Source of the DNA: Bradyrhizobium sp. CB2312 | GTDB taxonomy: Bacteria > Pseudomonadota > Alphaproteobacteria > Rhizobiales > Xanthobacteraceae | Direction: 5' to 3' | DNA: 64,000 nucleotides | Assembly (NCBI RefSeq): GCF_029714425.1 | Contig: NZ_CP121668.1 | Location: 5,167,501 to 5,231,500, forward strand | In this document: piece by piece, positions 1 to 8,576 of the stretch | How positions within the stretch are numbered: position 1 is the stretch's first letter | Layout: the number at the start of each line of letters is the position of its first letter | The notes under the pieces: generated by a model | Seen by the model: the letters and a program-made list of their open reading frames with translations, nothing else | Told to the model about the DNA's origin: nothing | Databases searched by the model: none | Translations under genes and position numbers: made by a program

Positions 1-872
1 AAATCGTTGAAGTCGTGCGCCGGCGTCACCTTGACCGCGCCCGAGCCCTTTTCCGGATCGGAATACTCATCGGCGACGATCTTGATCTTGCGCCCGACCA
101 GCGGCAGGACGACGTTCTTGCCGATCAGCTTCTGATAGCGCTCATCCTCGGGATGCACGGCCACGCCGGTGTCGCCGAGCATGGTCTCCGGGCGTGTCGT
201 GGCGACGACGATGAAGGTCGAGGGATCCTCGGGGCTGAACGTCTTGCCCTCGATCGGATAGCGCAGATACCAGAGGTGGCCCTTCACCTCGGTCTGCTGC
301 ACTTCGAGATCGGAGATCGCGGTCAGCAGCTTGGTGTCCCAGTTCACCAGCCGCTTGTCCTTGTAGATCAGGCCGTCGCGGTGCAATTCGACGAACACCT
401 TGACGACGGCCTTCGACAGGCCCTCGTCCATGGTGAAACGCTCGCGCGACCAGTCGCAGGAAGCGCCGAGCCGCTTGAGCTGGTTGATGATGGTGTCGCC
501 GCTCTCGGCCTTCCACTGCCAGACCCGCTCAAGGAACTTCTCGCGGCCCATCTCGCGGCGGCCGGGCTGCTGGCGCTCCATCAGCTGCCGCTCGACCACC
601 ATCTGGGTGGCGATGCCGGCATGGTCGGTGCCGGGCTGCCACAGCACGTCGCGGCCGCGCATGCGCTCGAACCGGCACAGGATGTCCTGGAGCGTGTTGT
701 TGAGGGCATGGCCCATATGCAGCGAGCCCGTCACGTTCGGCGGCGGGATCACGATGGTGAAGGGCACTGCATCGCGGCGGTCGGGGCGACCGGCCTTGAA
801 GGCTCGGCTGTCCTCCCACACCACGGACATGCGGGCTTCGATATCGGCGGGCTGGTAATTTTTCTCGATCAT
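1..872 (-). CDS. valS: Valyl-tRNA synthetase, N-terminal part (runs off the left edge)
   Basis: Class I aminoacyl-tRNA synthetase that charges tRNA-Val in the cytoplasm. About 290 N-terminal residues are present and the rest lies beyond base 1. The ATG at 872-870 opens [20 protein letters not shown]. The class I HIGH signature appears as [15 protein letters not shown] about 50 residues in, followed by [16 protein letters not shown], typical of ValRS. The editing (CP1) region begins with the [18 protein letters not shown] segment, which is characteristic of ValRS/IleRS/LeuRS. It is the last gene of a leftward run after the PopZ-like gene, with a 142-bp gap. Nothing looks abnormal in the part seen. 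Confidence 0.95.
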   Translation of the reverse strand, partial: MIEKNYQPADIEARMSVVWEDSRAFKAGRPDRRDAVPFTIVIPPPNVTGSLHMGHALNNTLQDILCRFERMRGRDVLWQPGTDHAGIATQMVVERQLMERQQPGRREMGREKFLERVWQWKAESGDTIINQLKRLGASCDWSRERFTMDEGLSKAVVKVFVELHRDGLIYKDKRLVNWDTKLLTAISDLEVQQTEVKGHLWYLRYPIEGKTFSPEDPSTFIVVATTRPETMLGDTGVAVHPEDERYQKLIGKNVVLPLVGRKIKIVADEYSDPEKGSGAVKVTPAHDFND

Positions 873-1014
873 GGGGCTGCTAGAAAGCCGCGCGCGGGGG
901 CCAAGTCAACGAAAACAAGTCCAGGGAAGGCCGGGCGGCAACGGGGCTTCCAGGGCGGTCGGCAGGCCGAACATGGCGCACAAGCGGGGCTTTATAAGGG
1001 CTACGGGCCGGCTG

Positions 1015-1791
1015 CTACCGGCCGCCGCGCGAGACCCGCTCGATTTCGGCCTTCACGATGCGTTCCACGAGGCCCGGCAAATTGTCATCGAGCCAGGATT
1101 TCAGCATCGGACGCAGCATCTCCTTGACCAGATCCTCCAGTGTCCGCGCATTGCTGCTCAGCACCGTGTGGGCCAGGGAGTTGAAGGCGGACTCGACCGC
1201 CGAGACCGTCGATTGCGCGAGGATCGGCTGCTGCGGCGGCAGCGGCGGCGCGTCGAAGTCCACCGGCGCGTAGGACGGCGAAGGCGCCGGGCGCGGCGGC
1301 GGCGATTCGGCGAATTCGAGATCGTCGCGCGGCTCGACCTTGCGGAAGCTCGGCGGTGGTGGGGGCGGTGTCGGCTCAACTGCCATCTCGTCGGTCAATT
1401 CGAGCACGTCGGGCTCAGGCTCGGGCTCCGGCTCCGGAGCACGAACCTCGGGCGCAGGCGTCGCCGCATCGAGCCCCGCCAGCAGCGCGTCGATATCGTC
1501 CTGGCTGTTCGGTCCGGCATCCGCTGCGGGCGGGGGTGGCGGCGGCGCCGGAGCCGGCTTCGCAACCGGCGGCGGCGCGGGCTTCTCAGCGGCGGGCTTT
1601 GCAGGCGCGACCTTGGATGGCGGAATGTCGTTGATCGCTTGCGGCTTCGGCGGCGTGGCGGGTGCCGCGGCCTTCTCGGGCTTTGCAGCGTCTGCCGGCG
1701 GCGGCTTCGCCTCATCGTCGGCAATGATGCGCCGGATCGAGGCCAGAATCTCCTCCATCGAGGGTTCTGTGACCTTTGCAGGCTGCGTCAT
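1015..1791 (-). CDS. PopZ-like DUF2497 protein (polar organiser family)
   Basis: A 258-residue protein starting MTQPAKVTEPSMEEILASIR; a start four codons upstream (MESEM) is possible. The N-terminal EPSMEEILASIRRIIADDE helix and the C-terminal block LEDLVKEMLRPMLKSWLDDN followed by LPGLVERIVKAEIERV are the two conserved ends of the DUF2497/PopZ family. Between them lies a long Pro/Ala/Glu-rich linker with PEPEPEPEP runs. PopZ in Caulobacter self-assembles at the cell pole and anchors chromosome-partition proteins; a polar scaffold role here is inferred from family. It lies between tolC and valS on the same strand. The low-complexity linker also produces long shadow frames on the other strand. 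Confidence 0.85.
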   Translation of the reverse strand: MTQPAKVTEPSMEEILASIRRIIADDEAKPPPADAAKPEKAAAPATPPKPQAINDIPPSKVAPAKPAAEKPAPPPVAKPAPAPPPPPPAADAGPNSQDDIDALLAGLDAATPAPEVRAPEPEPEPEPDVLELTDEMAVEPTPPPPPPSFRKVEPRDDLEFAESPPPRPAPSPSYAPVDFDAPPLPPQQPILAQSTVSAVESAFNSLAHTVLSSNARTLEDLVKEMLRPMLKSWLDDNLPGLVERIVKAEIERVSRGGR

Positions 1792-2046
1792 CTCCGACTC
1801 CACATCATCAACGCCCTCGCATGCGTTGTTTTACACCAAGCACGACAGGATTGGCCGGTTCCGGACGAACGCCCCGACATTTTCGTCGCGAGAGCCCGAC
1901 TTGTCCCCAGTTCACGGCTCAACGTGCGACGGTGCGCCCCTGCCCTCGGCACTCAAGCTTACGCACGCGACATCGGTGCGGGGCGAATCGACCCGCATCT
2001 TCTTGGCAAGGCTATGTCAGGGATTTTGATGATTGCAAGCAAAGCG

Positions 2047-2080
2047 CCGGTCGGCCTCAATTGTTTGCGAGGCCGACCGG
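2047..2080 (-). terminator. Stem-loop downstream of tolC, probable terminator
   Basis: A perfect 12-bp inverted repeat (CCGGTCGGCCTC / GAGGCCGACCGG) with a 10-nt loop starts 15 bp past the tolC stop. On the minus strand it is followed by CGCTTTGCTTGC, a weak T-rich tail. It is the only structure I see in the ~300-bp gap between tolC and the PopZ-like gene (1792-2094). Confidence 0.55.
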
Positions 2081-2094
2081 ATGCTTACGGGAAA

Positions 2095-3498
2095 TCAGCG
2101 TCCGTCAGGCGTGCGCACGCCGGACCAGCTGTCGCGGACCTGCTGGTAGTGAACGCTCGGATCGTAGACCGTGGTAGAAAGGCCGAGGACCTGCGGCGCC
2201 AGACGGCCGACGGCGTTGAGCACCGAATAGGACGCCACGACGCGGTCATGCTGGGCAGTGACGAGCGCAACGCGCGCGTTCACCAGCGCTTGCTGCGCGT
2301 TCAGCACGTCGAGCGTGGTGCGCTGTCCGGCCTTTGCCTCTTCGCGCACGCCGTTCAGCGCGATCTCGGACGCCGTGACCTGCGCCTGCGCGGACTTCAC
2401 CTGCGCCTTGCCGGCTTCCAGCTGGCCCCAGGCCTGCACGACGTTGGCGCGGGTCTGATCGCGGGTGGTTTCAAGATTCAGGCGCTGCTGCGCCAGGTTC
2501 TCTTTCGACTGGCGGATCAACGAATATTCCGTGCCGCCCTGATAGATCGGCACGGACGCTGTCGCGATGGCGGAAGCCGTATTCGTGCGGAAAACCTGGA
2601 GGGTCTGCTGGTAGGCTGTGCTGACCGCAGCCTGAAGCGTGACCGTGGGCAGCAGCGCGCCTTCGTTGATCTTGACCTGGAGAAAGTTGACGTCGATGCC
2701 GTACATCGCGGCCGTGACGTTGGGGTTCTCCACCAGGCTGAGATTGACCGCCGAGGCGATTGTCGAGGGCAGGAAACGATCGACCGGGGAGCCCGGGGCA
2801 AGATTCGTCGGTTCGTTGCCGATGATGCGGCGGAAGTTCGCGCGCGTCGTCGTGAGATTCGATTCGGCAGTCAGGGCCTGGGTCCTGCCGGCAGCCAGCT
2901 GCGCTTCGGATTGCGCGACGTCCGTGCGCGTGACCTCGCCGACATTGAAGCGATCGCGCGTTTGCTTGAGCGTCTGTTCGAGCACACGCACGTTGCTGCG
3001 CTGAACCTCGAGCGTTGCCGCGTCACGCAGGTAGTCCATGTAAGTCGTGGCGGCCTGCAGCAGGACCGACTGCTCGAGCACGCGCAACGCCTCGCGCGAG
3101 CCCGAGACCTGGCTCTCCGCCGCGCGCGTCCTGTTGGCGGTCTGGTTGCCGTTGTAGAGAGTCTGGTTGACGGTCAGGCTGGCGCTGTTCGGCTGCAGGA
3201 CGCCATGGAAAGGCTCTCCCCTCTGCGCTGCCTGGGTATCCTGATATTGATAACCGGTGCTGAGGTTGAGCCCGACCCTCGGGCGATAACCCGACAAGGC
3301 CTGCGGCACGTTTTCGTCGGTCGAGCGCACCTGGGCGCGTTGTGCGTTGAGCTGCGGATTGTTCTGATAGGCGCGCACCAAGGCGGCCTCGATCGTGTCC
3401 GCCAAGGCAGGCGCCGGCCCTGCGAGCGCCAGCAGCAGGACCGAAACCGCAGCTCCGGTGAAGAGCTTCACCCCATGCATCCCAAAAATTCCGTTCAT
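2095..3498 (-). CDS. tolC: TolC-family outer-membrane efflux protein
   Basis: 467 residues from the ATG at 3498 (MNGIFGMHGVKLFTG), which opens a signal peptide ending near LAGPAPALADT. The mature protein starts TIEAALVRAYQNNPQLNAQR, the usual beginning of TolC proteins. Two homologous halves of alternating beta and long alpha-helical segments follow, with the LYNGNQTANRTRAAESQV and IYQGGTEYSLIRQSKENLAQ equivalents, and the end is ALNAVGRLAPQVLGL. It forms the outer-membrane channel/tunnel for tripartite efflux pumps and type I secretion. No inner-membrane pump is adjacent; the RND operon at 20-29 kb has its own NodT-type factor, so this one probably serves several exporters. It follows the PCMT-like gene on the same strand. 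Confidence 0.92.
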   Translation of the reverse strand: MNGIFGMHGVKLFTGAAVSVLLLALAGPAPALADTIEAALVRAYQNNPQLNAQRAQVRSTDENVPQALSGYRPRVGLNLSTGYQYQDTQAAQRGEPFHGVLQPNSASLTVNQTLYNGNQTANRTRAAESQVSGSREALRVLEQSVLLQAATTYMDYLRDAATLEVQRSNVRVLEQTLKQTRDRFNVGEVTRTDVAQSEAQLAAGRTQALTAESNLTTTRANFRRIIGNEPTNLAPGSPVDRFLPSTIASAVNLSLVENPNVTAAMYGIDVNFLQVKINEGALLPTVTLQAAVSTAYQQTLQVFRTNTASAIATASVPIYQGGTEYSLIRQSKENLAQQRLNLETTRDQTRANVVQAWGQLEAGKAQVKSAQAQVTASEIALNGVREEAKAGQRTTLDVLNAQQALVNARVALVTAQHDRVVASYSVLNAVGRLAPQVLGLSTTVYDPSVHYQQVRDSWSGVRTPDGR

Positions 3499-3686
3499 CT
3501 TAACGCCCGACTCGTGCCCGCGAGCTGGGTTACCGTCTACCGAGTGGAGTCGTTGCCCCGCCGCAACATAGGACGCGGATTGGCGCAACGGAACTACCTC
3601 AAGGCAGTTCCCGATGGAAACTCTTCACGTGCAGCATCCCGGCCACACTTCTGATTCAGAACGGTATTTTAACGCGCTTTGGGCCG

Positions 3687-4343
3687 TCAGAAGACGAAAC
3701 TGGCGGTCCGCTCCAGCCCGGGAAGCACCGGGGCTGCGGCATCGAACAGCGCCCGATGGCCGAATTCACCGTGGGTACGGGTCACGATCATGGCCCGCGG
3801 CGGCTTGGACTGGGCCGAAACGCCGAGCAGACGGCCCCCCTCCCTCAGCTGCTCGAGCAGCCCTTCCGGCGTCACTTCGGTGGCGCCGTTGAGGATGATG
3901 ACGTCATAGGGAGCGGCAGACGCATCACCCTCGGTGCAGGCCGCAGCCTTGCAGGTGACATTGGCGAAGCCAGAAAGGGCGTCCTTGGCCTTCGCGGCCA
4001 GAGCCGAATCGCATTCCGTCGCGGTGACCTGGCCCGCGAGCTTCGCGGCCAGCGCGGCGAGGTATCCGGTGGCGCAGCCGACGACCAGAACGTTGTCGCC
4101 CTCGCCGATCTCGGCGGCCTGGAGCAGCTTGCCGGTCAGCGCGGGCTTGATCAGGAAGCGCTTGGCGTCACCCACGCTCACGTCGAGATCGAGGTCGAGA
4201 TAAGCCAACGCCTGCCGCGCCGCCGGCACGAACGCTTCGCGCGGAACCGTGAGCATGGCGTCGAGGACGCGGCGATCGGTGACGTCATTGGTGCGCACCT
4301 GGCCATCGACCATTTTGAGGCGCGCGGTCGAGAAACCGGACAT
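3687..4343 (-). CDS. PCMT-family (protein-L-isoaspartate O-methyltransferase-like) SAM methyltransferase
   Basis: 218 residues from the ATG at 4343 (MSGFSTARLKMVDGQVRTND). The N-terminal block MVDGQVRTNDVTDRRVLDAM, then VPREAFVP, matches the opening of alphaproteobacterial proteins annotated as L-isoaspartate O-methyltransferases. The SAM-binding motif is NVLVVGCATGYLAALAAKLA, followed by VTATECD and DVIILNGATEVTP. The classical PIMT substrate loop (GQTIS) is not visible; RFLIKPALTGKLLQA stands in its place, so genuine isoaspartate repair activity is doubtful. The gene is placed immediately upstream of tolC (188-bp gap). A longer frame extends 38 codons upstream, but the start chosen gives the family's usual N-terminus. 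Confidence 0.8.
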   Translation of the reverse strand: MSGFSTARLKMVDGQVRTNDVTDRRVLDAMLTVPREAFVPAARQALAYLDLDLDVSVGDAKRFLIKPALTGKLLQAAEIGEGDNVLVVGCATGYLAALAAKLAGQVTATECDSALAAKAKDALSGFANVTCKAAACTEGDASAAPYDVIILNGATEVTPEGLLEQLREGGRLLGVSAQSKPPRAMIVTRTHGEFGHRALFDAAAPVLPGLERTASFVF

Positions 4344-4481
4344 TTGCGGACCCTGCAATGCGGACGATGCCGCGGACGGAAGTTGGCGGCATCTTTGGAA
4401 CAGGCTCCGCGAAAACGCAACACGTCCGTGCGCCCGGGCAAGCCGCGGGCTGCGCAAGTCACGGCATGAGCGGACGCTGGA

Positions 4482-4661
4482 CTATTCGATCGTGACCGCG
4501 AGCCGGCCGATCAGCGCGGCGACCTCGTCGAGCCGGGCCGAATCGGGCGTCTCGACCGCATGCGCCAGACGGGCAAGGCATTCATCGTCGCTGAGCTCGG
4601 GAAGGTCGGCCGGCAGAATCGAGGGGGCCATGTGGGCACGGTCGATCTGGATGTCGGGCAT
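4482..4661 (-). CDS. Small conserved-looking protein, 59 aa, unknown function
   Basis: Starts MPDIQIDRAHMAPSILPADL and continues with an acidic helical segment (LSDDECLARLAHAVETPDSA, then RLDEVAALIGRLAVTIE). A GGAG-like ribosome-binding site (ACGGAGCTGATTCCC) precedes the ATG. No membrane segment or signal peptide. It lies 138 bp upstream of the PCMT-like gene on the same strand. I do not recognise a family. Confidence 0.55.
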   Translation of the reverse strand: MPDIQIDRAHMAPSILPADLPELSDDECLARLAHAVETPDSARLDEVAALIGRLAVTIE

Positions 4662-4871
4662 GGGAATCAGCTCCGTATGAGTCCGGCCCAGGGAAACTCG
4701 ATTTGAATTGAGTCGATTTGGCGCCGCCCCCGTGGCGCGACGGCGAGCGTCCACACAAAAGCTTGAGCGATTCTGCGCCGGATCGAGGCGATCGGTGTTG
4801 AGACTGCGCTGAAGCAATGTCGCTCACCGCATCAGGCTGCGGATGTAACTTATTGCAAATGCGATGAAATT

Positions 4872-4946
4872 TGGCTCCCCGGGCTGGATTCGAACCAGCG
4901 ACCATCCGATTAACAGTCGGATGCTCTACCGCTGAGCTACCGAGGA
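4872..4946 (-). tRNA. tRNA-Asn (anticodon GTT)
   Basis: On the minus strand the cloverleaf is complete. The acceptor arms TCCTCGG/CCGGGGA pair over 7 bp (one G-U). D-loop GCTCAGCGGTAGAGC, anticodon loop CTGTTAA (GTT), T-loop GGTTCGAATCC, discriminator G and an encoded CCA end (4872-4874) follow. 75 nt in all. Confidence 0.97.
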
Positions 4947-5084
4947 AAAGGGCGAACCAGTCGTTCGCGCGGGGTGCGTATAACAAAGCCGCTTGCGCTT
5001 GCAAAGGACGAATTCGTCGTCATCCGCAACGCGCCCGAGGAAGGGCCGCGGGGGGGCCCCTCCTCCGCGGCATGCGAGGTCAGG

Positions 5085-5453
5085 TCACTCGGCGACGAAC
5101 GAGGTCGTCTTGGTGCCGGGGTCGTAGCGCAGCCGCAACGCGGTGAACTTGCAGAGATTGACGTTCTTCCACAGCACCGACTCGTCATAGTTCTGCCAGT
5201 CGACGCGGATGTTCCAGACACATCCCTCGTCATCGTCGTCGAACTCGACATAGGTGCTCGCCTGGTTCTGCAAAACCTTGTCGAGTTCGTTGTCCCATTC
5301 GTCCAGGCCATCGTCCGGCGCATTGAAGCCCAGGAATTTGATGGCATAGCCGGTCTCGTTGACGACGGTGACGTTGCGGGCGTCGGCCGCGAAGGCCGTC
5401 GTGGCGGCAAGCATAAGACCAGCGGCGATCAGTCCAGACAGAAAATGCTTCAT
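5085..5453 (-). CDS. Secreted protein of unknown function, 122 aa
   Basis: Starts MKHFLSGLIAAGLMLAATTA and has a clear Sec signal peptide with cleavage predicted after AFA (AFA|AD). The mature domain of ~100 residues begins ARNVTVVNETGYAIKFLGFN and includes an acidic stretch (EFDDDDEG) and two cysteines (GCVWNIRV and NLCKFTAL), which may form a disulfide. VTVVNETGYAIKFL resembles the first strands of small beta-sandwich proteins, but I cannot name a family. It stands alone between tRNA-Asn and the flotillin gene. Confidence 0.75.
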   Translation of the reverse strand: MKHFLSGLIAAGLMLAATTAFAADARNVTVVNETGYAIKFLGFNAPDDGLDEWDNELDKVLQNQASTYVEFDDDDEGCVWNIRVDWQNYDESVLWKNVNLCKFTALRLRYDPGTKTTSFVAE

Positions 5454-5660
5454 ATGAAATCCCCCGATCGAAAAAGGCTCCAGTGCCTACGTCGATCGGC
5501 GCAGGCGCCGCGGCAACCAATGGCGTTGCCTCAGGAAATTCGTCCGGAGTGCGATCGAAAGGCTCAACACGCGATCGATCCGCACTTCGGCACGTTGCGC
5601 GACGCGAGACGCGCAAGGGGTTCATATCTTTTCGAATTCTCCGCAGCAATGAATGAGCAT

Positions 5661-7361
5661 TCATAGATCGGCGTTGTTTGTTTTCTCCGGTGCGGGCGCC
5701 GGCACCGCGGCGCCGTTGCTCTTTCCGGTGACCGCGCCGACCAGCGCTTTCACGGGATCGTCGCCCGGCGCAAAGCCGCTCTGGCGCAGGATCTCGTCGA
5801 TCATCGGCCGCAGCGCGTGCACCTTGAGCAACTCGCCGGCAAGCCCTTCGCCGAAGCCGACGCTGCCGCCGCCCACGCCGCTACCATTGCCGCCAAAGGC
5901 GCCGCCGGTATGCAGGATGCGGACGTCCTTGAGGTTGGCGATCGGCTTCACCATCTCGGCCAGCGCCGACGGCATGGTCTCGATCCGCTTCTTGGCGATC
6001 TCGAAATCGATGACATTGTTGCCGAGCTTGTTCTGCGCCTCGTTCTTCATGGTGATGACGGCGGCCTCGGCTTCGCCGATGTTGCGAACACCGACCGCCT
6101 TGATCTTGTTGGACTCGGCTTCGGCCGTCGCCAGCGTCTTGGTGGCCTCGGCGCGATCAAGCGCGGCCTTCTTCTCGGCTTCGGCCGCGACGATCACCTC
6201 GGTCGACTTGCGTTCCGCCTCGGTGCGTGCGGCCAGCACCTGGGTGAGACGGGCGCGATCGGCGACCTCGACCGCGCGCGCAGTGACCACCTTTTCCTCC
6301 GCCGAGACGGCCACCGCTTCGGCCGTCTTGGCCTCGGCCACGGCCTCCGAGGTCTGCTTGCTCTTGGCCGCGATCTGGATTTCGTTCTCCTGCGTGGCGA
6401 TCTGGATCTCGCGCTGCGCATCGGTCCTGCGCTTGTTGATCGCCAGATCCGACTCGATCACCGCGGTCTCCTTGACCTGCTTGGCGCCCGCCTCCTTCTC
6501 GGCAACCGCCCTGTCGGTGTCGATGCGGGCATTCTCCTCGGTCAGGCGCGCGGTCTGCGTCGCGGTCGCGACCTCGGCGCGGGTGCTCGCGGTCTTGTTG
6601 GCGATGTCGCGCTCCTGCGACAGCTCGGCCTCCTTCTTGGTCCGCTCGATCCCGAGCGTCTGCTGCCGCGCCTCGAGGTCCTTCTGTGCGATCGCGACCT
6701 CGTTGTCGCGCACGATGGCGTTGCGGTCCCGGCGGCGGGTCTCGGTGATGGTCTTGAGCTGGGTCAGGCCTTCGGCGTCGAAGAAGTTTTCCGGGTTGAA
6801 GAACTTGACGTCGGTCTGGTCCAGTTTGGTCAGTGAGACCGACTCCAGCTCGAGGCCGTTCGATTTCACGTCGGACTCCACGGTCGCCTGCACGTGCTTG
6901 ACGAAATCCGAGCGCTTTTCCTGGAGCTCCAGGATGGTCATGGTCGCTGCCACCGACCTCAGACCGTCGACGAATTTTGCCTCGACCTGGTTGCGCAGCG
7001 CCTCGGCATCGTTGGTCAGTGCACCCAGGGTCTGGCTGGCGAGCGCAATGCTCTCGTCGTCGGGACGGACGCGGACGTAGAATTCGGCGACGATGTCGAC
7101 GCGCAGGCGGTCCTTGGTGATCAGCGATTCCCGCTCCTTGCGTTCGACGGTGAGCCGCAGCGTCTTCAGATTGACGCTGGCATAAGAGTGGAAGATCGGC
7201 AGGATCATGGCGCCGCCGTCGAGCACGACTTTCTTGCCACCTAGGCCGGTGCGCACGAACGCCTCGTCGCGGGTGGCCCGCTTGTAGAGGATGGTGAAGA
7301 CGATCCCGAGGACGACGATCAGCGCGACGCCGATCATGGCCGGGACTGCGATGTCGAACAT
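5661..7361 (-). CDS. Flotillin-family membrane scaffold protein
   Basis: 566 residues. One N-terminal membrane anchor (IGVALIVVLGIVFTILYKRA) is followed by a band-7/SPFH domain up to about residue 190 (VRTGLGGKKVVLDGGAMILP ... FFNPENFFDAEGLTQLKTIT). A long Ala/Glu-rich coiled coil of the flotillin type follows (repeated EAE/AEA runs, residues ~200-480), then a Gly-rich tail (GGAFGGNGSGVGGGSVGFGE). Flotillins organise membrane microdomains and are often co-transcribed with an NfeD protein, as here. The ATG at 7361 has a GCGGAG ribosome-binding site. Its upstream partner nfeD is now separated from it by an IS630 insertion ending 30 bp before this ATG, so expression may be reduced or driven from the element. 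Confidence 0.9.
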   Translation of the reverse strand: MFDIAVPAMIGVALIVVLGIVFTILYKRATRDEAFVRTGLGGKKVVLDGGAMILPIFHSYASVNLKTLRLTVERKERESLITKDRLRVDIVAEFYVRVRPDDESIALASQTLGALTNDAEALRNQVEAKFVDGLRSVAATMTILELQEKRSDFVKHVQATVESDVKSNGLELESVSLTKLDQTDVKFFNPENFFDAEGLTQLKTITETRRRDRNAIVRDNEVAIAQKDLEARQQTLGIERTKKEAELSQERDIANKTASTRAEVATATQTARLTEENARIDTDRAVAEKEAGAKQVKETAVIESDLAINKRRTDAQREIQIATQENEIQIAAKSKQTSEAVAEAKTAEAVAVSAEEKVVTARAVEVADRARLTQVLAARTEAERKSTEVIVAAEAEKKAALDRAEATKTLATAEAESNKIKAVGVRNIGEAEAAVITMKNEAQNKLGNNVIDFEIAKKRIETMPSALAEMVKPIANLKDVRILHTGGAFGGNGSGVGGGSVGFGEGLAGELLKVHALRPMIDEILRQSGFAPGDDPVKALVGAVTGKSNGAAVPAPAPEKTNNADL

Positions 7362-7391
7362 GACTTTCTCCGCTAATGAGCTTGCTTGCTA

Positions 7392-8576
7392 GTCATCTGG
7401 AACGCAAGTTCGTCACATTAGTTGATAGCTCGAATCTCTACAGAGGAGAGAGCTTGTGGCGAATGCAGGTGAGCGAGGCCGGCCGATCGCGCCGTTGGTG
7501 CTTAGTCCGCCGGAGCGGGCGTACTTGGAGAGACAAGTTCGTCGTCATCGCGTTGCCCGATCGCTATCTGAGCGCTGCCGCGCGATCCTGCGGTGTGCGG
7601 ATGGCTTGCCAAGCAAGTCTGTGGCTGTCGAACTCGGCCTCCACGAACACACCGTCGGCAAGTGGCGCCGCCGATTTTTGAAGGATCGCTGTGATGGCCT
7701 GCTTGACGAGGCCCGCCCGGGCCGCCCTCGAACCATCAACGACGATCAGGTTGCTGAGGTAATTGAGCGGACATTGCGTACAACGCCACCCGACGCGACG
7801 CACTGGTCGATCCGCTCAATGGCTGCGGAAACTGGCTTTTCCCACACCACGATCCGCCGAATGTGGACGGCGTTCGGCCTGCAGCCGCACCGCAGCCAGA
7901 CATTCAAGCTGTCGAGCGACCCGCTGTTCGTCGACAAGGTCCGCGATATCGTCGGCCTTTACCTTTCCCCACCGAACCGAGCCCTTGTCCTCAGTGTCGA
8001 TGAGAAAAGCCAGATCCAGGCCCTGGATCGCGAGCAGCCGGTCCTGCCGATGATGCCGGGCGTACCGGAACGGCGCACGCACAGCTATGTGCGGCATGGT
8101 ACGACCTCGCTGTTTGCCGCGCTCGATGTCGCCTCTGGATTCGTCATCGGCAAATGCTACAAGCGCCACCGGGCAGTCGAGTTCTTGAAGTTCCTCAAAG
8201 AGATCGACGCTCAAGTCCCTGAAGGGATCGATGTCCATATCGTCATGGACAACTACGCCACTCACAAAACACCCAAGATCAAAGCGTGGCTCGCCCGTCG
8301 GCCGCATTATCATGTCCACTTCACGCCGACTTCCGCGTCATGGATCAATCAGGTCGAACGCTGGTTCGCTGAGCTCACCCGAAAGCAGATCCAGCGAGGT
8401 GTTCACACCTCCGTCAGGCAGCTCGAGGCCGACATCCGTACCTTCATCGACCTGCACAACAAAAATCCCAAGCCCTTCAAATGGACCAAGTCCGCAGACC
8501 AGATTTTGGCTTCCGTCAAACGCTTCTGCCACAAAGCCCAGCAGACTTTATGTGGCGAACTTTAGATTCACGTGAC
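7392..8576 (+). mobile_element. IS630-family insertion sequence (complete, ~1.18 kb)
   Basis: Flanked by a duplicated TA (7390-7391 and 8577-8578), the hallmark of IS630/Tc1-mariner elements. Imperfect terminal inverted repeats are visible: left GTCATCTGGAACGC..., right (complement) GTCACGTGAATC..., with 21 of the first 29 positions identical, including AAGTTCG.CACAT. One intact transposase fills the element. It sits at the TAG stop codon of nfeD, between nfeD and flotillin, in the opposite orientation to both. An intact reading frame and exact TA duplication point to a fairly recent insertion. Confidence 0.9.
7456..8565 (+). CDS. IS630-family transposase
   Basis: 369 residues with a GTG start at 7456 preceded by AGAGGAGAGAGC. 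The N-terminal helix-turn-helix (SKSVAVELGLHEHTVGKWRR) and a second HTH-like region (STTIRR-type, FSHTTIRRMWTAFGL) bind the terminal repeats. The DDE catalytic core is readable: first Asp in LVLSVDEKSQIQALDR, second in IVMDNYATHKTPKIKAWL, Glu in SWINQVERWFAELTRK. Length is normal for the family and no stop or frameshift is seen, so the enzyme should be active. Confidence 0.95.
   Translation: MANAGERGRPIAPLVLSPPERAYLERQVRRHRVARSLSERCRAILRCADGLPSKSVAVELGLHEHTVGKWRRRFLKDRCDGLLDEARPGRPRTINDDQVAEVIERTLRTTPPDATHWSIRSMAAETGFSHTTIRRMWTAFGLQPHRSQTFKLSSDPLFVDKVRDIVGLYLSPPNRALVLSVDEKSQIQALDREQPVLPMMPGVPERRTHSYVRHGTTSLFAALDVASGFVIGKCYKRHRAVEFLKFLKEIDAQVPEGIDVHIVMDNYATHKTPKIKAWLARRPHYHVHFTPTSASWINQVERWFAELTRKQIQRGVHTSVRQLEADIRTFIDLHNKNPKPFKWTKSADQILASVKRFCHKAQQTLCGEL

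Noticed and set aside
871..3654. 927-codon plus-strand frame over the PopZ-like and tolC genes
   Set aside because: Arg-rich shadow translation; the opposite strand carries two recognisable proteins.
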